A DNA stretch of 64,000 nucleotides from Streptomyces sp. NBC_01317 (GTDB lineage: Bacteria > Actinomycetota > Actinomycetes > Streptomycetales > Streptomycetaceae): contig NZ_CP108393.1 of NCBI RefSeq assembly GCF_035961655.1, positions 4,607,001 through 4,671,000 on the forward strand, read 5' to 3'. A program made the position numbers and the translations under genes. Under the pieces are notes generated by a model. The model was not told the DNA's origin and did not search any database. It worked only from the letters and a program-made list of their open reading frames with translations. Below are positions 63,523 through 64,000 of the stretch, one piece after another. Positions within the stretch are counted from its first letter, which is position 1; the number at the start of each line of letters is the position of its first letter.

Positions 63523-64000
63523 TCAGCTGTGGGAGACCGTCAGCCCGTAGAAGGCGACACGGGCACCCTTCGTGGTGCTGTCGGAGGACGACTGGTTGTA
63601 CGAGCCGGCCTTGAAGTACTGCTTGTACGGCTTGAAGGACGACGGGATCGGGTAGTGCGTCGTGCTGCCGTTGACCGTCAGGTCGATCGTGTTGCCGCCG
63701 GAGACGGCGATCGAGTACGTCCAGGTCTTGCCGATCGACACGTGGCCCACGGTGTGGGGGGTCTGGCCGCCGTCCGGGGAGTTCTCGATACCGGCGACGA
63801 TGTCGCCGCTCGACCGGTAGTACAGCTCGACGAGCGGCTTGGTGGACGTACCGCCTGACCCGAGGTGGATCTGCCCGACGGCGACGTTCGAGGTGACCGA
63901 CACGACGCGCAGGGTCGCGCTCAGCTTGTGGCTGCCGCTGAGGGACCAGTCGGCGGCGCTGCCGTTGGAGTTCATCTCACGCAGCTCGGAGCGGGCGTAG
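63523..64000 (-). CDS. Alginate lyase, PL7 family, cut by window edge
   Basis: The C-terminal 159 codons of a polysaccharide-lyase family 7 enzyme continue past 64000. Reading in from the edge: YARSELREMNSNG (the conserved RSELREM substrate-binding motif), VGQIHLG (QIH with catalytic His), and YFKAGSYNQSSS (the conserved YFKAG.Y.Q motif). The fold is a beta-jelly roll. PL7 enzymes cleave alginate or related uronates by beta-elimination outside the cell. The N-terminus with signal peptide lies beyond the window. Confidence 0.93.
   Translation of the reverse strand, partial: YARSELREMNSNGSAADWSLSGSHKLSATLRVVSVTSNVAVGQIHLGSGGTSTKPLVELYYRSSGDIVAGIENSPDGGQTPHTVGHVSIGKTWTYSIAVSGGNTIDLTVNGSTTHYPIPSSFKPYKQYFKAGSYNQSSSDSTTKGARVAFYGLTVSHS

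Overview
The window is high-GC actinobacterial DNA, almost certainly Streptomyces. Third codon positions are very GC-rich, GTG starts and ATGA/GTGA overlaps are common, and many diagnostic Streptomyces families are present: Scr1/DUF397 pair, nickel regulator Nur, WhiG anti-sigma RsiG, a conservon (CvnABCD plus two P450s), mycothiol glycosyltransferase MshA and SpoIIE-type phosphatases. No rRNA, tRNA, CRISPR array, transposase or phage gene was recognised.

Layout. (1) 1-14133 is mostly housekeeping. It holds a truncated HTH protein, an anti-sigma-like ATPase divergent from an Scr1-type regulator with two tandem DUF397 genes, a cysteine-type leader peptide and hairpin before the sulfurtransferase cysA, DUF1416, DUF3099, DsrE, a three-gene operon of related membrane proteins, a nitrobindin-like protein, nur, ygfZ, dtd, rsiG, an asparaginase and an Eis-like acetyltransferase. 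(2) 14134-15348 is a gene-poor scar: a broken ABC-permease remnant, two 92-bp inverted-repeat elements in opposite orientation, and tandem 62-64 bp units built on a dispersed intergenic repeat. (3) 15349-49203 is an accessory region rich in antibiotic-resistance families: TetR plus a HelD-like ATPase, a TmrB-like ATPase, an OtrA-type tetracycline ribosomal-protection GTPase, a conservon, an L,D-transpeptidase, an ECF sigma factor with its membrane partner, MerR regulators and MFS pumps, a SpoIIE-like protein lacking its metal ligands, then HelR preceded by a match to the rifamycin-associated element (RAE), and a Rox-type rifampicin monooxygenase. Orphan immunity-like genes (Imm5-like, barstar-like) and two ferritin-like exported proteins follow. 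(4) 49320-57166 returns to a conserved core: XRE regulator with a strong palindrome, HBHA-like protein, DUF2516, response-regulator/SpoIIE phosphatase, NlpC/P60 endopeptidase, methyltransferase, mshA, YbjN. (5) 57284-64000 holds a Tat-exported beta-helix protein, two MFS exporters, an ArsR-like regulator with a clear operator, a decayed gene and the C-terminal part of a family 7 alginate lyase cut by the window edge.

How it fits together. The strongest functional story is resistance to transcription and translation inhibitors. HelR (protects RNA polymerase) and Rox (destroys rifamycin) lie 0.6 kb apart, with the RAE match directly before helR, and a second HelD-type protein, OtrA and TmrB homologues lie in the same accessory block. 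A second pattern is regulatory: about fourteen genes carry a TANNNT hexamer ending 6-7 nt before the start codon, suggesting many leaderless transcripts. Starts were chosen with that in mind. All family assignments come from reading the translated sequence, not from database searches.
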